The translations under genes were made by a program, and so were the position numbers. A DNA stretch of 64,000 nucleotides from Halogranum rubrum. GTDB taxonomy: Archaea; Halobacteriota; Halobacteria; Halobacteriales; Haloferacaceae. This document shows, in pieces, positions 43,726 through 52,842 of this stretch; positions within the stretch are counted from its first letter, which is position 1, and every line of letters starts with the position of its first letter. Where the stretch lies: the NCBI RefSeq assembly GCF_900114455.1, contig NZ_FOTC01000001.1, positions 1,327,058-1,391,057 on the forward strand, written 5' to 3'. The notes beneath the pieces were generated by a model. That model was not told the DNA's origin, ran no database searches, and saw only the letters and a list, made by a program, of their open reading frames with translations.

Positions 43726-44453
43726 CCGCCGGTTCGGACAGTGGACCGGGGACCACGTCCGGTTCCAGTCCCGACGCTCCCTCGGCGTCGAACTCACTCG
43801 CCCGAGTACGGGAGTTCGTTCACCTCGACGAGCGAACACAGCGGCGACTCGCCCGACTGATGCAGTTGGCGCTCATCGGTCTGCTGTTCATCGGCTTCGA
43901 ACGCGGTAATCTCGGCATCATCGTCAACGCCGGTGTCGCTCTCGCAATCACGTATCTCCCGGCGACGCTCGAACGCGACCACCACATCCCGATGAACGCC
44001 GGGTTGACACTGTGGATCACCTCCGCCGTCTTCCTCCACGCGCTGGGAACCGTCGGCGTCCCCGGTACCGACGAGTCGTTCTACACGTCGCTGCCGTGGT
44101 GGGACAGTCTCACGCACGCGCTCTCGGCCAGCGTCGTCGCCGCCATCGGCTACACCGTCGCCCGGGCCATCGACGAGCACACCGAGGCCGTCGAGTTACC
44201 CGGGCGGTTCATGTTCGTCTTCATCCTCCTGTTCGTCGTCGCTTTCGGCGTCTTCTGGGAGGTGTTGGAGTTCGCCGTCGGCGGGGCCGCAGAGATTCTC
44301 GGAAACGACGCAATCTTGACGCAGTACGGTCTCGAAGACACGATGACCGACCTCCTCTTCGACCTCGTCGGCGGTGTCGTCGTCGCTATCTGGGGAACCG
44401 CTCATCTGACCGACGTCGCTGGCGCACTCGCCGCACGGTTGGACCGAAACTGA
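43722..44453 (+). CDS. Integral membrane protein (DUF2238/YjdF-like)
   Basis: 243 residues with a GTG start. A Ser/Pro-rich N-terminus is followed by about six helices. WWDSLTHALSASVVAAIGY, VFWEVLEFAVG and EDTMTDLLFDLVGGVVVAI, with conserved Asp and Glu inside or beside helices, recall DUF2238 (YjdF) proteins. Role unknown; translationally coupled to the preceding membrane protein. Confidence 0.72.
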   Translation: MTAGSDSGPGTTSGSSPDAPSASNSLARVREFVHLDERTQRRLARLMQLALIGLLFIGFERGNLGIIVNAGVALAITYLPATLERDHHIPMNAGLTLWITSAVFLHALGTVGVPGTDESFYTSLPWWDSLTHALSASVVAAIGYTVARAIDEHTEAVELPGRFMFVFILLFVVAFGVFWEVLEFAVGGAAEILGNDAILTQYGLEDTMTDLLFDLVGGVVVAIWGTAHLTDVAGALAARLDRN

Positions 44454-44508
44454 GAGTGAATCGACGGCGCGGTACGGAGCCGATGCGGGCGTCGAATCGG
44501 CGACTGTC

Positions 44509-44513
44509 TTTTT
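44509..44513 (+). terminator. T-run after the membrane-protein operon
   Basis: Five T residues after GTC, 55 bases past the stop at 44453 and 28 bases before the dodecin ATG. Plausible archaeal termination point, weak. Confidence 0.25.
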
Positions 44514-44541
44514 GGCCTAGCCGTGAGAACGAACTGATGCG

Positions 44542-44751
44542 ATGGTATACAAGAAGATCACCCTCATCGGTCGGAGTGACGAGAGTTTCGACGCCGCTGT
44601 CGACGACGCCGTCGACCGCGCACAGAACACACTCGACAACGTCCACTGGGTCGAAGTGAAGGAGATGGGCGTCGAAATCGCCTCGGTCGACGGACGAGAG
44701 TACCAAGCCGAAGTCGAAGTCGCCTTCGAACTCGAAGAACCGACAGCGTAG
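44542..44751 (+). CDS. Dodecin (flavin-storage protein)
   Basis: 69 residues. [20 protein letters not shown] and [15 protein letters not shown] are the dodecin hallmarks. The Trp of VHW stacks on the bound flavin in the dodecameric shell. Haloarchaeal dodecins bind riboflavin and lumichrome. Length is exactly that of the family. Confidence 0.95.
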   Translation: MVYKKITLIGRSDESFDAAVDDAVDRAQNTLDNVHWVEVKEMGVEIASVDGREYQAEVEVAFELEEPTA

Positions 44752-44805
44752 ACGCACCAACCCAATCTCGACGGCTTCTTGTCGGCGGCGCGGCCACCTC
44801 CGACA

Positions 44806-46191
44806 ATGCCGCGATTTCTTCACTATTCGGACATCGAAAACGTCTACGACGACCCTGAGCGGGCGGGCCGCCTCGCTGGGACTCTCGTTGCACTCGACGG
44901 CGAGGACGCGCTCGTCGTCGGCACCGGCGACAACACCTCGCCCGGGGTCGTCTCGATGGTCTCGAAGGGCCATCAGGCGGTCGACTTCTTCGACGCCGTC
45001 GACGCCGACCTCTCGACGTTCGGCAACCACGACTTCGACTACGGCCCCGACGAGACTCGCTCGCTGCTCACGGAGACGTCTCATACGTGGGTCAGCGCGA
45101 ACGTCTACGACGAAGACGGCGACCCCTTCGGTGCCGCGGAGGGTGTCGTCCCGTGGACTGTCGAAGAAGTCGACGGTGTTCGCGTCGGGTTCGTCGGCCT
45201 CACCGACCCCGCGACAGATTCGCTCAACCCGAGCGCTGCGGAGTTGACGTTCACCGACCCCTACGACGCCGCGGCGTCCGCCGTCTCGAAACTCGAAGCC
45301 GAAGGTGTCGACCATATCGTCGTGCTCTCACATCTCGGTGGCGGCGACGACGAACTCGCCCGGCGTGTCGACGTCGACGTCATCCTCGGCGGCCACGTCC
45401 ACAGTGAGCGCATCGAACACGTCGACGGGACGCTCCTCACTCGCCCCGGCGTCAACGGGGAGACGGTGCTGGAAGTCGTCGTCGACGAAGCGGGCGCGCG
45501 GGCCGAACGCCATGACCCGTCGAACGGACCCGAGACACCGCATCTCGCGGACGCGCTCCGAAGTCGACTCGCCGCGGCCGGGTTGGACGAAGTCGTCGCC
45601 ACCGTCGAGATACCCATCGAACGCACCGCCGACGTCGTCCACGGCGGCGAGTGTCGCATCGGAAACTTCGTCGCCGACGCCTACCGCTGGGCGACGGACG
45701 CCGACGTCGCGCTCCAGAACAGCGGGGGGATTCGGTCGGGGCCGCCGCTCTCGGGCGACGTGACCGTCGCCGACCTCGTGAGCGTCGTCCCGTTCGAAGA
45801 GCCAGTCGCGGTTGCCGAAGTGACGGGTGCAGAACTCCTCGACGCCTTCCGGCAGATGAGTTCGGCCGTCGTCGACTTCGGTGAAGACGGGTGGTGGCAC
45901 GGCCACGTCAGCGGCGCGCGAATCGTCTGGGACGACGACGCGGCCGAACTGGTCGAGGCGACGGTCGGCGGCGAACCGGTCGACCCCGAGGCGCTCTACA
46001 CCGTGGCGCTGGCGGAGTATCTCCTGCACTCGGACCACGAGTTCCCCGCCATCCAACAGCGTCATCGGGCCGGCGAGTCCGGTATTCAACACGACGTACT
46101 CGCGGCGTACGCACGCGAACACGGTATCAACCCCGCGGTGGAGGGACGTATCGAACGACTGTCGGCGTCGCGTTCGAAGACGTCGAACTGA
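44806..46191 (+). CDS. 5'-nucleotidase/UDP-sugar diphosphatase-like metallophosphatase
   Basis: 461 residues. Metal motifs are LHYSDIENVYDD (where relatives usually have DxH; here Asp-Ile-Glu), VVGTGDNTSPG, TFGNHDFDYGP, VVLSHLGGGDDE and ILGGHVHSERIEH. The second domain (~255-460) has the nucleotide-binding part with LQNSGGIRSGPPLSG. It lacks a signal peptide, unlike secreted bacterial relatives, so it should act inside the cell. ATG at 44806 gives the family start MPRFLHYSD. Confidence 0.88.
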   Translation: MPRFLHYSDIENVYDDPERAGRLAGTLVALDGEDALVVGTGDNTSPGVVSMVSKGHQAVDFFDAVDADLSTFGNHDFDYGPDETRSLLTETSHTWVSANVYDEDGDPFGAAEGVVPWTVEEVDGVRVGFVGLTDPATDSLNPSAAELTFTDPYDAAASAVSKLEAEGVDHIVVLSHLGGGDDELARRVDVDVILGGHVHSERIEHVDGTLLTRPGVNGETVLEVVVDEAGARAERHDPSNGPETPHLADALRSRLAAAGLDEVVATVEIPIERTADVVHGGECRIGNFVADAYRWATDADVALQNSGGIRSGPPLSGDVTVADLVSVVPFEEPVAVAEVTGAELLDAFRQMSSAVVDFGEDGWWHGHVSGARIVWDDDAAELVEATVGGEPVDPEALYTVALAEYLLHSDHEFPAIQQRHRAGESGIQHDVLAAYAREHGINPAVEGRIERLSASRSKTSN

Positions 46192-46271
46192 CTGCCACAG
46201 ACGCGTGCGGTTCGATAGCACTCGGTGGGCGAAGGGCAAAGTTGACACCACCGAGGAGAGAAAGACGGGCA

Positions 46272-46676
46272 ATGACGCTGGTCGTCGTCCCCGTCCGATA
46301 CCCCTTGACCAGTCACTCACGAGCGACGCTCACCGAAGCAATCCGCGTCGCCGAGGACCGCGAAGCGGACCTGACGGTCCTCCACGTGAACCTGTATCAG
46401 GACAACGATGGGGTGACACGTACAGAACTGAAACGCGCGGTCGAACGAGAGTTCGGAGAGGTCCCACGGTCGCGGTACGTCGTTCGTCGGGGCTTCCTCG
46501 TCGAGGAGACGATTCTGGAGGAAGTCGCCGCCGAAGAGGCCGACGTAGTCGTCATCGGCTCGAAACAGGCCGGTCGGTGGCGACGGACGCTTCGACGGTT
46601 CCTCGACGACCCGGACATCGAGTCGTTCCTCCGGGAAAAACTCGACTGCACCGTCATCACGGTGCGAGCGGACTGA
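46272..46676 (+). CDS. UspA-family universal stress protein
   Basis: 134 residues. TLVVVPVRYPLTSHSRATL starts the Usp fold, and VVVIGSKQAGRWRRTLRRFL with LDCTVITVRAD ends it. The usual ATP-binding G-2x-G-9x-G(S/T) motif is not intact, so nucleotide binding is uncertain. Single gene, convergent with the MscS gene. Confidence 0.8.
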   Translation: MTLVVVPVRYPLTSHSRATLTEAIRVAEDREADLTVLHVNLYQDNDGVTRTELKRAVEREFGEVPRSRYVVRRGFLVEETILEEVAAEEADVVVIGSKQAGRWRRTLRRFLDDPDIESFLREKLDCTVITVRAD

Positions 46677-46697
46677 GTCGCGAACGGTTGCTCCCTC

Positions 46698-47771
46698 TCA
46701 CTCTTCGGTCGGGGCCGACTTGACTGCCGACGTGGTCGACGGCTCCTCTTCGGGTGGCTCCACTGGTGCGTCGAGAGCGTAGCGCCGACCATCACCGCGC
46801 GTGACTGCGACCTGTGCGTGGCCGCTCGTCTCGTCGAAGACGAGATGCTGGTGCGGGTAGGCGAACTCGACGTCCACGTCCGCGTCGGTATCGCCTACGA
46901 GGTCCCAGAGTTTCGTCTGGACGTTCGATTGAACGGTGCCGATTTTGTACGGTTTCTTCGCCCAGTAGCGGAGGCGAATGAGGACGCCGTGGTCGGCGTA
47001 ACTGTTGATGTACGCGCGCGGGCTGGCCGGATACCGGGCGCTGCCGATGCGGATGTCCGGACCGCCTTCGAGGACGTCGTCACACTGGCGGGCGGCGCGT
47101 TCCATCAGGTCGCGCGCCTGCGCGATGTTACACTCGTAGGTCACGAGTACGTCTAGTGAGAGTCGTGTCCGCTCGTCCTCCGCCGAGAAGTTGGTGACGT
47201 CACGCTCGCGAATCGAGGAGTTCGTGATGACGAGAAACGTGTTGTCGAGGGTGATCATCTTCGTGTAGCGGAGCGTAATCTCCTCGACGAATCCGCGCGT
47301 GCCGTCGTCGAGTTGAATCATGTCGCCGATTTCGTACGGCTGGTCGGCGAGGACGAACAGGCCGTTGATGACGCTGCCGACGATGGGTGCGAGGATGATA
47401 CCGAGCACGGCCGAGAGCACCGTCAACGAGAGGACGATGTTCCCGATCTGTAGTCCTGCAATCGTCATTCCGAGCAGCGCAAACAGGAGAACCGTTCCTG
47501 CACGGACGGCCCGAAGTACGGTCTGTGCGACGCTCTCTCGCTGGAACTGCTTGGCGACCGGTCGACCGAGTAGCCGGACGATAAACGTCGAGAGGTACGC
47601 CCCGACGAGCGTGACGAAGATGACGACGAGGAACTGCAGTGGCGGCGACGCCGGAATGCCCGGGATAAGGTCGAAGATGCTGGGGACCGTCTCGCTGTCC
47701 GCCCCGCCGCCCGACGACCCGTCGGTCTGTGCGAGAACCCCGTCGACGAGACGACGCCAGCCAGATGTCAT
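46698..47771 (-). CDS. MscS-family mechanosensitive channel
   Basis: 357 residues. Three membrane helices (about 38-60, 85-108, 110-140) precede the MscS beta domain (YEIGDMIQLDDGTRGFVEEI, NTFLVITNSSIRERDVTNFS) and an alpha/beta C-terminal domain. It should open under membrane tension to release solutes on osmotic downshift. ATG at 47771 was chosen; upstream residues in the frame are not family-like. The tail is acidic and disordered. Confidence 0.9.
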   Translation of the reverse strand: MTSGWRRLVDGVLAQTDGSSGGGADSETVPSIFDLIPGIPASPPLQFLVVIFVTLVGAYLSTFIVRLLGRPVAKQFQRESVAQTVLRAVRAGTVLLFALLGMTIAGLQIGNIVLSLTVLSAVLGIILAPIVGSVINGLFVLADQPYEIGDMIQLDDGTRGFVEEITLRYTKMITLDNTFLVITNSSIRERDVTNFSAEDERTRLSLDVLVTYECNIAQARDLMERAARQCDDVLEGGPDIRIGSARYPASPRAYINSYADHGVLIRLRYWAKKPYKIGTVQSNVQTKLWDLVGDTDADVDVEFAYPHQHLVFDETSGHAQVAVTRGDGRRYALDAPVEPPEEEPSTTSAVKSAPTEE

Positions 47772-47893
47772 GAGGTAGACTGTCTGCGGGTTGGTGAAAA
47801 AGCGTTGTCCTCCGTCGGTGAATCTCCCGACGACGAGTGACGGATACGTGAACAAACGACCGTTAATTACCACGGGGTTACGGAAGTCCGTGC

Positions 47894-47909
47894 TACTCGG
47901 TTATTAGTA
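47894..47909. promoter_or_regulatory. TrmB-type operator upstream of trmB
   Basis: TACTCGGTTATTAGTA fits the halobacterial TrmB consensus TACT-N7-GAGTA with one mismatch. It lies 34 bases upstream of the TrmB gene, pointing to autoregulation. Confidence 0.5.
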
Positions 47910-47942
47910 AATTCCTTAAGGGAGGGCAACAGTGGGTGAGCC

Positions 47943-48995
47943 ATGGTAGACGACCTCCGAATCAACATGGAGCGCGTCGGCGAGCGCTTCAACCTCGGCG
48001 AATACGAAATCGACGCCTATCTCGCCGTGCTGGAACACGGCGAACTCACTGCGAGCGAAATCGCCGACCGGACAGATATCCCGCAACCTCGCGTGTACGA
48101 CACGGTTCGGAGCCTCTCTGATAGAGGACTGGTCGAACTCCGCGAGTCGCGACCGATGAAGATCGTCGCCGTCGACCCGAAAGACGCCTTCGGCAACATC
48201 CAGTCGTCGCTGACGGAACTCGTCGACGAACTCGGAGCGCGTTACACGGCACCGGCCCGCGACACCGAAGCCGTCTCGCTAGTGAAATCGCGGTCGACCA
48301 TCCTCCGGTATCTGGAGGAAGTCATCGACAACGCCGAGTACGAACTCGTTCTCTCGCTCACTCCCGACTTGCTCCGGCGGTTCTACGAGGACCTCTCGAC
48401 GGCCATCGACGAGGGCGTGAGTATCGACCTCCTCGTCACGCCTGCGACCCGCGCACCCGACCCCGACGAGTTCGACTACATGGAGGTCTGTACCATCGCT
48501 CGCGCCCGCCGTGGCATCACGACGCCCGTACTCGCCGTCGCCGACGGCGAGTACTCCGTCTACGCCACGCAGGACGCGCTTCGCGACGACCAGGACCGCT
48601 ACGGCGTCATCTTCAACCGCTCGGCGCTCGGGTTCCTCGTCAGCGGCTTCTTCGGAACGGTCCTCTGGACGACGGCCGAGACGCTCGCCGTCGACGGAAA
48701 GAGCCGTCCGTTCCCGCGGCGGTACGCGTCGATTCGCCGTGCTGTCAAGGATATTCGAGATATCGGTGGGGAGTTCTACGCGACCGTACAGGGTCGTGAC
48801 ATCGAGACGGGTAACCCCATCGTCGTCGAAGGAAAGGTCGTCGACGTGTCGTTCGTCGACACCGAAGAAGTCGCCTCGATGGTCATCGAGACGGACGACG
48901 GTCCACTGGAGGTCGGTGGTCTCGTCGCGGCCCTCGAAGATATCGAGGCACAAGAACTGCGCCTCGGTCGCGAGTCGCCACCGGGACTACGGTAG
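47943..48995 (+). CDS. TrmB-family sugar-responsive transcriptional regulator
   Basis: 350 residues. The N-terminal winged helix ([20 protein letters not shown], then [20 protein letters not shown]) and the long C-terminal effector-binding part (~105-350) match haloarchaeal TrmB. In Halobacterium TrmB senses glucose and controls central metabolism. The nearby sugar ABC operon and matching operator sequences suggest that this one governs the local sugar-uptake genes, at least. Confidence 0.92.
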   Translation: MVDDLRINMERVGERFNLGEYEIDAYLAVLEHGELTASEIADRTDIPQPRVYDTVRSLSDRGLVELRESRPMKIVAVDPKDAFGNIQSSLTELVDELGARYTAPARDTEAVSLVKSRSTILRYLEEVIDNAEYELVLSLTPDLLRRFYEDLSTAIDEGVSIDLLVTPATRAPDPDEFDYMEVCTIARARRGITTPVLAVADGEYSVYATQDALRDDQDRYGVIFNRSALGFLVSGFFGTVLWTTAETLAVDGKSRPFPRRYASIRRAVKDIRDIGGEFYATVQGRDIETGNPIVVEGKVVDVSFVDTEEVASMVIETDDGPLEVGGLVAALEDIEAQELRLGRESPPGLR

Positions 48996-49065
48996 TCGTC
49001 GCGGCCGACTGTTCTCTGTCTCGGGGGCAGAACACCGACTCTCGTCTCGGTCAGCGTAACCCGAA

Positions 49066-49992
49066 TTAGGCTTCGATGGTCTCGTCGAACTCGTAGACGA
49101 GCGCGTTACAGTCCTCACACAGCAGTACTTCGTAGCGGACACCGCCGTAGGCCCCGGCAGAGCCACCGCAGCACTTGTCCGTGTTGGTCTCTTCGACGGT
49201 GCCGCCACAGGCTGGACAGGTCGTGACGAACATGCGGAGCGGTTCGGCCGCCTCGACGCGGCGGTCGGCCGGAACGTCGAAGTCGGCCATCACCTGCACG
49301 GCGGCCGTCTCCGCGATGGCGACGGCACGGGTGAGATGCATCGCCCGACCCTCACCTTCGACGACGACCCAGTCACCGTCGTCGACGTAGCCCGACGCCT
49401 CGAACGGTGCCGCGTCGGCGACGGCCGCTGCGAGCGCGTCGTCGTCGAGTTCGCGCAGGTCGGCCATCGCGGACTCCCACGCTTCGGCGAAGTCCTCGCT
49501 CGGACGGATCGCCTCGCCGTCGTCGACGATGACACCCGCATCGAGCAGCGCGACCATCACCTGCTCACCGTCGGCGTCGAGTTCGGTTAGGGAGTCGGAG
49601 TCCGGGAGACGGTCGCTCTCCGTGTCGTCGGATGCATTCTCCTCAACCGCATCCTCCGCTTCGTCTGCTTCGTCTGCTTCGTCTGATTCACCTGCTTCGT
49701 CCGTTTCGAGTGAGATGGTCGAAAACGAGTCCGACGATGGCTCGGTCTCCTTGAACTCGACCGGGAGCCGTTCGGCGAGTCGAGGGGCGAACCGTGGTGT
49801 GTACGGGACGACGTATCCGCGGAGAGCGATGGCAGCAGCACCGACAGCGAGAACAGCGGCACCGGCCGGTCGCCACCGCCGGCCGACGATGCCAGCGACG
49901 GCGAGGACGAAGGCACTGTTGACGGCGGTACAGGGGAGACAGCGATTGTCACCCGTGTGTTCCGGGCGACGGAGTGAGTCGAGAAGTGACAT
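49066..49992 (-). CDS. Conserved haloarchaeal membrane-anchored zinc-binding-like protein
   Basis: 308 residues. The N-terminal part has two hydrophobic segments (about 25-42 and 46-62) preceded by CLPCTAVN. A very acidic linker with repeated DEADEADEAE follows. The C-terminal domain ends with CPACGG, then KCCGGSAGAYGG, then CEDCN, probable zinc knuckles. Function unknown. It lies between trmB and the sugar ABC operon but on the opposite strand. Confidence 0.75.
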   Translation of the reverse strand: MSLLDSLRRPEHTGDNRCLPCTAVNSAFVLAVAGIVGRRWRPAGAAVLAVGAAAIALRGYVVPYTPRFAPRLAERLPVEFKETEPSSDSFSTISLETDEAGESDEADEADEAEDAVEENASDDTESDRLPDSDSLTELDADGEQVMVALLDAGVIVDDGEAIRPSEDFAEAWESAMADLRELDDDALAAAVADAAPFEASGYVDDGDWVVVEGEGRAMHLTRAVAIAETAAVQVMADFDVPADRRVEAAEPLRMFVTTCPACGGTVEETNTDKCCGGSAGAYGGVRYEVLLCEDCNALVYEFDETIEA

Positions 49993-50172
49993 ACTGGGCA
50001 GTCACGTCCGGAGTGGCTTGAGAGTTGTGAACACGCGAGGGAGAGATTTGGCAGTGTGTTGAAAGTACTGCGGGAACTGCTGACGGAATTGTTCACGAAC
50101 GAAGCCACAATCGGTTTTACCCCCCTCGCCGTATTGCCAATAGCGGAGAGATTCAGATGACAGCGAATTCAC

Positions 50173-50188
50173 TACAACAGAGGTAGTA
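50173..50188. promoter_or_regulatory. TrmB-like operator upstream of the sugar ABC operon
   Basis: TACAACAGAGGTAGTA has the same TAC-N8-TAGTA frame as the trmB site. It also contains the perfect inverted repeat ACTAC-N7-GTAGT at 50171-50187. It ends 14 bases before the TATA box. Confidence 0.45.
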
Positions 50189-50202
50189 ATCTTTCCCGAA
50201 CG

Positions 50203-50212
50203 TTTAAATAAA
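50203..50212 (+). promoter_or_regulatory. TATA box of the sugar ABC operon
   Basis: TTTAAATAAA lies 25-34 bases upstream of the ATG at 50237, so the transcript should be leaderless or nearly so. Confidence 0.6.
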
Positions 50213-50236
50213 TCCTATTCATAGCATTCAATTGTA

Positions 50237-51772
50237 ATGGTTGACAGTGACTCACACGAGAATGGACGACGGAGCGGCGTTTCGCGTCGTCGGTTCGTAC
50301 AGGCTGCAGGGGCATCTGGTGTTGCCGTCGGTCTCGCCGGCTGTATCAGCAGCGGTGGTGACGGCGGGAGTGACGGTGGCGACGGTGGCAACGGCAGCGG
50401 TGACGGTGGTGCCATCGACACGTCCGCACCGGAAGGCGACGTAACCGTCCGATGGGCGGCCGACACGCGCGTCGCCGACAACGCACAGGCGATTCGAGAC
50501 GCCATGTCGAGCGCCGGTCTCCCGGACAACATCTCGGTCGAAATCGTCGCCGGGTCGCAGGTCACGGACAACCGCCAGTCGCAGTATCAGCAGTGGCTGA
50601 GCGCGAACCGTGAAGAACCGACCCTCCTGATGATGGACAGCGGGTGGACGATTCCGTTCATCGTGCGAGAGCAACTGCAGAACCTCAGTCAAGCGCTGCC
50701 CTCGTCGATGACGGACACCATCAACAACGAGTACTTCGAGGCCAGCGTCAGCACCGCGAAGCACCCCGATACGGGTGACCTCTACGGGATGCCGCTGTTC
50801 CCCGACTTCCCGACGGTCCAGTACCGCAAGGACCTCATGCGGGAAGCGGGCTACAGCGACTCGGACTTCGAGTCGTGGGCCACCGAGTCGATGACGTGGC
50901 AGGACTTCTCGACGGCCGTCAGCGAGACTGTCAGCGCCAGCGACAACTCGGATCTCATGGGCTTCACGTTCCAGGCCAGCGTCTACGAGGGTCTCTCGTG
51001 CTGTGACTTCAACGAGTTCATGACCTCGTTCGGCGGCGCGTACTTCGGCTCACACGAGAACCTGTTCGGTCCGGTCGGCGACCGGCCAATCACGGTCGAC
51101 GAGGAGCCGGTCCTCGAGTCCATCCGGATGGTCCGCTCGCTCATCAACGGCCCGGACGCCGACAACGCGATGGAGGGAATTCAGAACATCGCACCCGAGG
51201 CGGTTCTCCAGTGGACCGAAGAGCCGTCGCGTGCGCCGTTCATGAACGGCAACGTCGTCGCCCACCGCAACTGGCCGTACTCCATCAACGCCGCCGGTGC
51301 GGAGGAGGCCTTCGGCGAGGACCTCGGCGTCATGCCGATTCCGTACGGCGTCCCCGCCAGCGAGGCAGAGTACGAGGGAACCGGTGGTCCGGTCGCCGCA
51401 CTCGGTGGCTGGCACATGACGATGAACCCGAACGCACCGGACGAGCAGAAGCAGGCCGCCCTGCAGGTGATGCAGGTGATGCAGAAAGAGCAGTTCCAGC
51501 TCGACCTGTTCGGCATCATCGGCTGGATTCCGCCACGCCCGAGCCTGCTCGACTCCGACCAGGCCAGCGAGGTCGACGTCATCGGCCGCTACCTGCCGCA
51601 GCTGAAGGTCGCCGGTGAGAACGCGGTGCCGCGTCCGGTGACGGCCGTGTGGCCGCAGCAGTCCGGTCCCATCGCCCAGCAGGTCAACAACGCCTACGCG
51701 GGCAACAAGACCCCCGAGCAGGCGATGAGCGACCTCAAATCGACGCTCGAACAGATCGAACAGAACGCGTAG
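50237..51772 (+). CDS. Sugar ABC transporter substrate-binding lipoprotein
   Basis: 511 residues. VSRRRFVQAAGASGVAVGLAG followed by Cys is a Tat signal with lipobox. A Gly/Ser/Asp linker of short repeats comes next, then a family 1 solute-binding fold (VRWAADTRVADNAQ, GMPLFPDFPTVQYRKDLMRE, FMNGNVVAHRNWPYS) as in trehalose/maltose-type binding proteins. It delivers a sugar to the permeases encoded next. The exact sugar is not readable from the sequence. Confidence 0.9.
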   Translation: MVDSDSHENGRRSGVSRRRFVQAAGASGVAVGLAGCISSGGDGGSDGGDGGNGSGDGGAIDTSAPEGDVTVRWAADTRVADNAQAIRDAMSSAGLPDNISVEIVAGSQVTDNRQSQYQQWLSANREEPTLLMMDSGWTIPFIVREQLQNLSQALPSSMTDTINNEYFEASVSTAKHPDTGDLYGMPLFPDFPTVQYRKDLMREAGYSDSDFESWATESMTWQDFSTAVSETVSASDNSDLMGFTFQASVYEGLSCCDFNEFMTSFGGAYFGSHENLFGPVGDRPITVDEEPVLESIRMVRSLINGPDADNAMEGIQNIAPEAVLQWTEEPSRAPFMNGNVVAHRNWPYSINAAGAEEAFGEDLGVMPIPYGVPASEAEYEGTGGPVAALGGWHMTMNPNAPDEQKQAALQVMQVMQKEQFQLDLFGIIGWIPPRPSLLDSDQASEVDVIGRYLPQLKVAGENAVPRPVTAVWPQQSGPIAQQVNNAYAGNKTPEQAMSDLKSTLEQIEQNA

Positions 51773-51821
51773 AAACGGGGACAACGCCTAAGCACCTCGT
51801 CAAACATTAACTATTGTTACA

Positions 51822-52841
51822 ATGGCAACAGAACAAGAATCACAGGGAGCGATACGTGATAGCTCTCGCTCGGGACCCTACGTCACAGCAGTCCGCTGGA
51901 TGGAGAACCTGAGTGAGACAGCGTTCGCGTACTTCCTCCTCGCCCCGGCGCTGCTGTTGCTTCTGGTGATCGCGATTTATCCGCTGGTGACGACGTTCGG
52001 CATGTCGTTGTTCGCGGACGCAATCAGTGGAAGTGCCAGCCTCGGCGAATTCGTCGGGATTCAGAACTACGTTGAACTGTTAACCAATCAAAAGAGCTAC
52101 GCGCTCCCGGCTCCGTTCCTGCCGACGTCGTTGACGGTCGGCGGTATCGTCTCGAGCGCACTGGGCGTGACGCTCATCTTCACTATCGTGAGCGTCTTCT
52201 TCGAGACCATCATCGGGTTCGCACAGGCGCTCGTGCTGGACCAGGACTTCCGCGGCCGTCGCTGGATTCGCGTCGCCATCATCATCCCGTGGGCCGTGCC
52301 CATCGTCATTCAGGGGATGATCTTCTTCCTCCTGTTCCAGCCGGGTATCGGGTTCCTCGTCGGGACGAGCCAGAACCCGTCGCTGCTCAACCAGTTGGGC
52401 ATCATCGGGACCACGCCGCTGGTGAACACCATCGACTCGCTGCTCATCATCACCGTGGCCGACGTCTGGAAGACGACGGCGTTCATGGCGCTGCTCATCC
52501 TCGCGGGGATGCAGAGTATCGACCGCTCGCTCTACGACGTCGCACGCGTCTCTGGCGCGTCGCCGTGGCAGCAGTTCAAACTCATCACGTTCCCCCTCAT
52601 CCTGCCGACCATCATGGTCGCGATGCTGTTCCGCACCATCGCCGCGATGCGGGTGTACGGTATCATCGAGACGACGACTGGGTGTCAGACGGTGCCGTCG
52701 CTGTCCTGTCTCGTGGTGTCGAGTTTCAGCTCGCGAACCTACGGGACGGCCGCGACTGTCGCGTTCGTCACGGCAGCTATCATCGGCGTCGTGGTGAGCA
52801 TCTACATCGTGAAGTTCGCCGACGCGGAGGGAGGCTTCTAA
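51822..52841 (+). CDS. Sugar ABC transporter permease (MalF/UgpA-like)
   Basis: 339 residues with about six membrane helices. The EAA loop is DVARVSGASPWQQFKLITFP, before PLILP. It has a longer N-terminal cytoplasmic segment than the second permease. It should pair with the permease at 52843 to form the channel. The gene follows the binding protein by 49 bases and precedes the next gene by one base. Confidence 0.92.
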   Translation: MATEQESQGAIRDSSRSGPYVTAVRWMENLSETAFAYFLLAPALLLLLVIAIYPLVTTFGMSLFADAISGSASLGEFVGIQNYVELLTNQKSYALPAPFLPTSLTVGGIVSSALGVTLIFTIVSVFFETIIGFAQALVLDQDFRGRRWIRVAIIIPWAVPIVIQGMIFFLLFQPGIGFLVGTSQNPSLLNQLGIIGTTPLVNTIDSLLIITVADVWKTTAFMALLILAGMQSIDRSLYDVARVSGASPWQQFKLITFPLILPTIMVAMLFRTIAAMRVYGIIETTTGCQTVPSLSCLVVSSFSSRTYGTAATVAFVTAAIIGVVVSIYIVKFADAEGGF

Positions 52842-52842
52842 C

